Shown: in pieces, positions 60,142 to 64,000 of the stretch
Numbering within the stretch: position 1 is the stretch's first letter
Layout of the letters: every line of letters begins with the position of its first letter
Assembly (NCBI GenBank): GCA_002363615.1
Contig: DEWK01000005.1
Span: 24,578-88,577, forward strand
Reading direction: 5' to 3'
Source: Lachnospira sp. UBA3212
Lineage (GTDB): Bacteria; Bacillota; Clostridia; Lachnospirales; Lachnospiraceae
Length of the DNA stretch: 64,000 bases
The notes under the pieces: generated by a model
Database searches by the model: none
What the model saw: only the letters and a program-made list of their open reading frames with translations
What the model was told of the DNA's origin: nothing
Program-made: the position numbers and the translations under genes

Positions 60142-61101
60142 TTATTCACTCTCTTTTGCAAGCTCAAGACCAAGATCCTTTAATTTAGCAAGCACCTCGT
60201 CTAAAGACTTACGTCCAAGGTTACGAACCTTCATCATCTCGTCTGGAGTCTTCTGTGTTAACTCTTCCACGGTATTGATACCGGCTCTCTTAAGACAATT
60301 GTATGAACGAACAGATAACTCTAATTCGTCAATATTCATCTCAAGTACTTTTTCCTTATTATCTTCTTCCTTCTCTACCATTACTTCAGCATTCATGGCA
60401 TTCTCAGAAAGATTGATAAAGAGGTTTAAATGCTCACTTAATACCTTAGCCGCAAGACTAACTGCATCATCAGCGCCAAGAGTACCATTGGTCCAGATCT
60501 CAAGTGTTAACTTGTCATAATCTGTAATCTGACCAACTCGGGTATTCTCAACCTTCATGTTCACTCGCTCAACAGGAGTATAGATAGAGTCGATTGGAAT
60601 TACACCAATTGCGAGATCATCTCTCTTGTTTTTATCTGAGCTTACATAACCTCTGCCTTTTGTAATAGTGAGCTCCATATAAAGCTTACTGTCTGCTCCA
60701 CCATTTAAAGTAGCGATTACCTGATCCGGATTTAAAATCTCAATGTCAGAATCAACATTGATATCTGCTGCAGTTACAACACAGTCTCCAGATGCTTCAA
60801 CGTATGCAACCTTAGGTTCATCTGACTCTGAGCTGTTCTTAATAGCAAGACTCTTGATATTCATAATAATATCAGTAACATCTTCCTTAACACCCTGAAC
60901 AGAACTGAACTCATGCTGTACACCTTCAATCTTCACCTGGCTTACTGCTGCTCCAGGAAGGGAAGAAAGCATAATTCTTCTTAAAGAATTACCAAGAGTA
61001 ATTCCATATCCTCTCTCAAGTGGTTCAACAACAAACTTAGCATATCTGCCATCATCTGACTGCTCTGTAATTGAAATATTAGGAATTTCGAAATCGAACA
61101 T
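60142..61101 (-). CDS. rpoA: DNA-directed RNA polymerase alpha subunit
   Basis: 319 residues. N-terminal dimerisation domain (GYGITLGNSLRRIMLSSLPGAAV) and C-terminal domain (ELSVRSYNCLKRAGINTVEELTQKT, MMKVRNLGRKSLDEVLAKL) that binds UP elements and activators. The standard position between rpsD and rplQ. Confidence 0.98.
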   Translation of the reverse strand: MFDFEIPNISITEQSDDGRYAKFVVEPLERGYGITLGNSLRRIMLSSLPGAAVSQVKIEGVQHEFSSVQGVKEDVTDIIMNIKSLAIKNSSESDEPKVAYVEASGDCVVTAADINVDSDIEILNPDQVIATLNGGADSKLYMELTITKGRGYVSSDKNKRDDLAIGVIPIDSIYTPVERVNMKVENTRVGQITDYDKLTLEIWTNGTLGADDAVSLAAKVLSEHLNLFINLSENAMNAEVMVEKEEDNKEKVLEMNIDELELSVRSYNCLKRAGINTVEELTQKTPDEMMKVRNLGRKSLDEVLAKLKDLGLELAKESE

Positions 61102-61131
61102 ATAGCCCCTCCTTCGTTATGGGAATCGCTT

Positions 61132-61725
61132 TTACTTAGAATATAACTCGACAATAAGCATCTCGTCTACAGGTACATCAATCTGATCTCTTGTAGGAAG
61201 AGCCTTAACAGTTGCCTTAAGGTTCTCCTGATCAGCTTCGATCCACTCTGGTACAAGTCTTCCTGCTGTTACAGAAAGGATATCCTTGTATCTCTGAGAA
61301 CTCTTAGCCTTCTCCTTAATTTCGATTACATCACCTGCAGATACAAGATATGAAGGGATGTTAACAATCTTACCATTCACTAATACGTGCTTATGGTCAA
61401 CGATCTGTCTAGCTTCTTTTCTGGTTCTTGCAAGACCCATACGGAAAACAACGTTATCAAGTCTTGACTCAAGCATGGTCATAAGGTTCTCACCTGTCAT
61501 ACCAGCCTTCTGATCAGCCTTCTTGAAATAATTTCTGAAAGGCTTCTCAAGTACACCGTAAATGAACTTTGCCTTCTGCTTCTCTCTAAGCTGAAGTCCA
61601 TACTCACTTACTTTTCTATTTGCTCTCTTGAGCTGTCTCTTAGACTTTTTATCAATTCCTAATACCATTGGTTCTAAACCAAGGGATCTACACTTCTTAA
61701 GAACAGGAACTCGATTTACTGCCAT
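61132..61725 (-). CDS. rpsD: 30S ribosomal protein S4
   Basis: 197 residues from ATG at 61725 (MAVNRVPVLKKC), chosen because AGGAGG lies upstream with normal spacing. S4 domain RLDNVVFRMGLARTRKEARQIVDHKHVLVNGK. A primary 16S rRNA binder. One of the few rpsD genes lacking the N-terminal CxxC zinc motif of the Cys-plus form. Confidence 0.97.
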   Translation of the reverse strand: MAVNRVPVLKKCRSLGLEPMVLGIDKKSKRQLKRANRKVSEYGLQLREKQKAKFIYGVLEKPFRNYFKKADQKAGMTGENLMTMLESRLDNVVFRMGLARTRKEARQIVDHKHVLVNGKIVNIPSYLVSAGDVIEIKEKAKSSQRYKDILSVTAGRLVPEWIEADQENLKATVKALPTRDQIDVPVDEMLIVELYSK

Positions 61726-61743
61726 GTTCAATTACCTCCTAAA

Positions 61744-62136
61744 TTAGACTCTTCTACGCTTTGGTGGACGACAACCGTTATGTGGAACTGGTGTTACATC
61801 CTTAATGCTTGTAACCTGAAGTCCTGCTGCCTGTAAAGCACGGATTGCAGCTTCTCTACCAGAACCTGGTCCCTTTACCATAACATCAACAGTCTTAAGG
61901 CCGTGAATTAAAGCAGCCTTTGTAGCTGTCTCTGCAGCCATCTGAGCAGCGTAAGGAGTAGACTTCTTAGATCCTCTAAATCCAAGACCACCTGCACTTG
62001 CCCATGATAATGCGTTACCCTGAGCATCTGTCAGTGTAACAATTGTATTATTAAAAGATGATTGAATATGTGCCTGACCGTGCTCCACGTTCTTCTTGAC
62101 ACGCTTCTTTGTCACTTTCTTTGTAGCTTTTGCCAT
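61744..62136 (-). CDS. rpsK: 30S ribosomal protein S11
   Basis: 130 residues: VEHGQAHIQSSFNNTIVTLTD, SWASAGGLGFRGSKKSTPYAAQ, and the C-terminal DVTPVPHNGCRPPKRRRV. Located 18 nt upstream of rpsD. Confidence 0.98.
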   Translation of the reverse strand: MAKATKKVTKKRVKKNVEHGQAHIQSSFNNTIVTLTDAQGNALSWASAGGLGFRGSKKSTPYAAQMAAETATKAALIHGLKTVDVMVKGPGSGREAAIRALQAAGLQVTSIKDVTPVPHNGCRPPKRRRV

Positions 62137-62168
62137 TTAAACTAACCTCCATTAATAAATAGGTTTCA

Positions 62169-62537
62169 TTACTTCTTCTTGTTTGCGATTGTCTTCTTAG
62201 GACCCTTACGAGTTCTCGCATTGGTCTTAGTCTTCTGTCCACGAACAGGAAGTCCCTTTCTGTGACGGATTCCTCTATAGCATCCGATTTCCTGTAATCT
62301 CTTGATATTTAAAGCAACTTCTCTTCTTAAGTCACCTTCAACAGTCTGACTTTCATCGATAACAGCAGCAATAGCTTTTACTTCGTCATCTGTAAGATCC
62401 TTAACACGAGTGTTAGGGTCTACCTTAGCGTCTGCTAAGATACGCTTTGAGCTTGCAAGACCAATACCATAGATATAGGTAAGTCCGATCTCAATACGCT
62501 TTTCTCTTGGCAAATCAACACCTGAAATACGAGCCAT
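62169..62537 (-). CDS. rpsM: 30S ribosomal protein S13
   Basis: 122 residues: MARISGVDLPREKRIEIGLTYIYGIG, RDLKRLQEIGCYRGIRHRKGLPVRGQKTKTNARTRKGP-type C-terminus. Preceded by TATGGAGG. Follows rpmJ after an unusually long gap. Confidence 0.98.
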   Translation of the reverse strand: MARISGVDLPREKRIEIGLTYIYGIGLASSKRILADAKVDPNTRVKDLTDDEVKAIAAVIDESQTVEGDLRREVALNIKRLQEIGCYRGIRHRKGLPVRGQKTKTNARTRKGPKKTIANKKK

Positions 62538-62844
62538 GTGTTTTGTACCTCCATAATAATTAAATGTCTTTATTAGTGTCCCACCAGGGAGTACGCAGCC
62601 CTTAAAAAAGTGTCGTCTTTTTCAAGTCTGAAATGTGTGCGCATCCTTCTGATGCCGTTCGTTTAAAGCAGATACTCAGCAATCATCTGCTTCCAGGAGT
62701 TACCCCCTGCGTCAGGATTCAGATTCAATCCCAACTTCAAGTAATAAATGTATGTGATAGCGTTACTAATAGGAATAATCCAGCTTGGATTTATTCTTAT
62801 CAATCCCGCTGCAGCCGCACATGAAAATTACAGAGACGATCCGA
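62538..62844 (-). other. Unexplained 307-nt gap between rpmJ and rpsM
   Basis: No open reading frame with a start and ribosome binding site is convincing here on either strand, and I see no strong terminator. In most genomes rpmJ and rpsM are much closer. Confidence 0.5.
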
Positions 62845-62958
62845 TTAACCCTGTCTCTGCTTGTGTTTTGGGTTCTCGCAGATGATTCTGATAGATCCCT
62901 TTCTCTTGATGACTTTGCATTTTTCGCAAATTGGTTTCACTGATGATCTAACTTTCAC
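62845..62958 (-). CDS. rpmJ: 50S ribosomal protein L36
   Basis: 37 residues with GTG start at 62958, preceded by GAAAGGAGG at proper distance. It begins VKVRSSVKPICEKCKVIKRK and ends ICENPKHKQRQG, containing the C-x2-C...C-x4-H zinc ligands of the zinc-binding L36 form. It sits between infA and rpsM, as in the canonical operon. Confidence 0.97.
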   Translation of the reverse strand: MKVRSSVKPICEKCKVIKRKGSIRIICENPKHKQRQG

Positions 62959-63071
62959 AGAAAAATCCTCCTTTCAAAAAAAGTCCATCTAGTAGTATAT
63001 CATAATGATTCTTAAAAATCAAGTATGACCTAAGTGTTTTTAACGAAACTATGCTTCGTTATGGTTGAGAT

Positions 63072-63290
63072 TTACTTGTCTCTCCAGATAATTCTTCCCT
63101 TTGATAAATCATAAGGTGACATCTCAATCTTAACGATGTCTCCCGGAAGAATCTTAATAAAGTTCATTCTTAACTTTCCACTGATGTGAGCAAGAACGAT
63201 GTGTCCATTCTCAAGCTCTACACGAAACATGGCGTTTGGAAGTTTCTCAACAACCTTTCCTTCAATCTCAATCACGTCTGCTTTTGACAT
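63072..63290 (-). CDS. infA: Translation initiation factor IF-1
   Basis: 72 residues: MSKADVIEIEGKVVEKLPNAMFRVELENGH, LAHISGKLRMNFIKILPGDIVKIEMSPYDLSKGRI. A single OB-fold. The exact family length. Confidence 0.98.
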   Translation of the reverse strand: MSKADVIEIEGKVVEKLPNAMFRVELENGHIVLAHISGKLRMNFIKILPGDIVKIEMSPYDLSKGRIIWRDK

Positions 63291-63459
63291 ATGATCCTCC
63301 TAAAATTTGATAATCATAAACGAATACATACTTCTATTGCGGTCATAAATCGCAATCTTATTCATAATAAACATTTTTTTAAAAAAAGACAAGTGGTTTT
63401 TTGCACTTTTTTTAAAGCAATGTAGTGCTTTTTCCATAAATTCGTTAAGAAAAAAAGAA

Positions 63460-64000
63460 TTAAGCATGGGGCTCCAGGGTTAGAATTTCCGGTTCCCCTT
63501 CTGTAATCAGAACGGTATTCTCATAATGACAAGAGAAACTGTCATCCCTAGTAATTACCGTCCAGCCATCTTCTAAAAAATCCACCTGTCTCTTCCCATA
63601 ATTTAACATAGGTTCAATGCAAATAGCCATCCCCTGCTTTAATACCGGCCCTTTATAAAAAATGCGATTATAATTTGGAACAAAGGGATCCTCATGCATT
63701 CCCTTGCCAATTCCATGACCTCCAAGTTCCCTTACTACCCCGTAGTGATGAGCCTTGGCATAAGCCCCTATCGCTTTGGAAATATCATTTACCACATTTC
63801 CTGCCTTAGCAAATTTCACACCCTCGTAAAAGGCTTTCCTAGTATCCTCAATAAATTGCATAAAAGGCTCAATGACATGCCCCACCGGATAGGTTCTGGC
63901 CGCATCAGCCATATAGCCCTTGTAGGATAGCACCGTATCCACACTTACAATATCTCCCTCATCCAGGAAATGATCTTTATGAGGAATTCCATGTACCACT
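63460..64000 (-). CDS. map: Methionine aminopeptidase type I, partial (N-terminus beyond window)
   Basis: The C-terminal 179 residues of a type I enzyme. Metal ligands visible: Asp in SVDTVLSYKGYMADAARTYPVG (two Asp), His in GHGIGKGMHEDPFVPNY, Glu in AICIEPMLNYG, and Glu in HYENTVLI. The substrate His is in VHGIPH at the edge. The gene continues past base 64000. Its position upstream of infA is normal (adk-map-infA). 63300-63459 is A/T-rich without a gene. Confidence 0.95.
   Translation of the reverse strand, partial: VVHGIPHKDHFLDEGDIVSVDTVLSYKGYMADAARTYPVGHVIEPFMQFIEDTRKAFYEGVKFAKAGNVVNDISKAIGAYAKAHHYGVVRELGGHGIGKGMHEDPFVPNYNRIFYKGPVLKQGMAICIEPMLNYGKRQVDFLEDGWTVITRDDSFSCHYENTVLITEGEPEILTLEPHA

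Overview
The window reads as a chromosomal segment of a low-GC Gram-positive anaerobe of the Clostridia, most likely Lachnospiraceae. The clues are the ribosomal operon order (infA-rpmJ-rpsM-rpsK-rpsD-rpoA-rplQ-truA), ATP-type PEP carboxykinase, strong AGGAGG ribosome binding sites, a secretin-less type IV pilus cluster, and many secreted proteins with Big_2 (bacterial Ig-like) domains. This is inferred from gene content only; no database search was run. Nearly every gene is on the minus strand. The exceptions are an rRNA methyltransferase (33601-34476) and a small ferredoxin (37505-37687).

Layout. 1-522: a six-tRNA cluster (Lys, Gln, His, Arg, Gly, Pro). 714-2997: housekeeping genes (YfcE-like phosphodiesterase, RdgB, THUMP-domain RNA methyltransferase). 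3111-19132: a complete type IV pilus locus in several units: pilB-pilT-pilC; an LtaS-like sulfatase-fold enzyme; major pilin pilA; a second pilin plus prepilin peptidase pilD; and pilMN(fusion)-pilO-like-pilV-like-GspK/PilX-like-FimT-like-PilW-like. Both pilin genes have near-consensus promoters with the same inverted repeat (core TGACA-N2-TGTCA) at or just after the predicted transcription start, and a third copy lies between the LtaS-like gene and pilA. 19230-21339: two paralogous membrane-anchored secreted proteins. 21567-22294: an eight-tRNA cluster. 22335-33198: a YfhO-type membrane protein, a giant BspA-like LRR/Big_2 protein, two further Big_2 proteins, a broken Big_2 fragment and tRNA-Asn. 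33601-42666: RNA methyltransferase, purC, a Big_2-expansin fusion, a DnaQ-like exonuclease, acylphosphatase, ferredoxin, metallophosphoesterase, M18 aminopeptidase, pckA, and a secreted protein with an HExxH motif. 42773-51744: a FtsX-type ABC pair under an operator-like palindrome, a ferrosome-like pair (small membrane protein plus atypical P1B ATPase), a MATE transporter and a SulP transporter. 51997-53691: an AAA ATPase plus a RloB/Toprim-like protein, a candidate defence pair. 53980-64000: ribosomal genes, interrupted between truA and rplM by a bacteriocin-type ABC cassette whose two small genes have homopolymer-associated reading-frame problems, then rpmJ, infA and a truncated map.

How it fits together. 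PilB/PilT/PilC/PilMN/PilO with peptidase PilD build a retractable pilus of PilA. The four other prepilin-like proteins match a GspH/I/J/K-type tip complex, with unusually large exposed domains on two of them. The nearby LamG-like, LRR, Big_2 and expansin proteins suggest a cell that attaches to polysaccharide or plant fibre, which is an inference. The strongest leads are the shared pilin operator, the AAA/RloB-like pair, the ferrosome-like pair, and the frame-disrupted bacteriocin-type cassette inside the ribosomal region.
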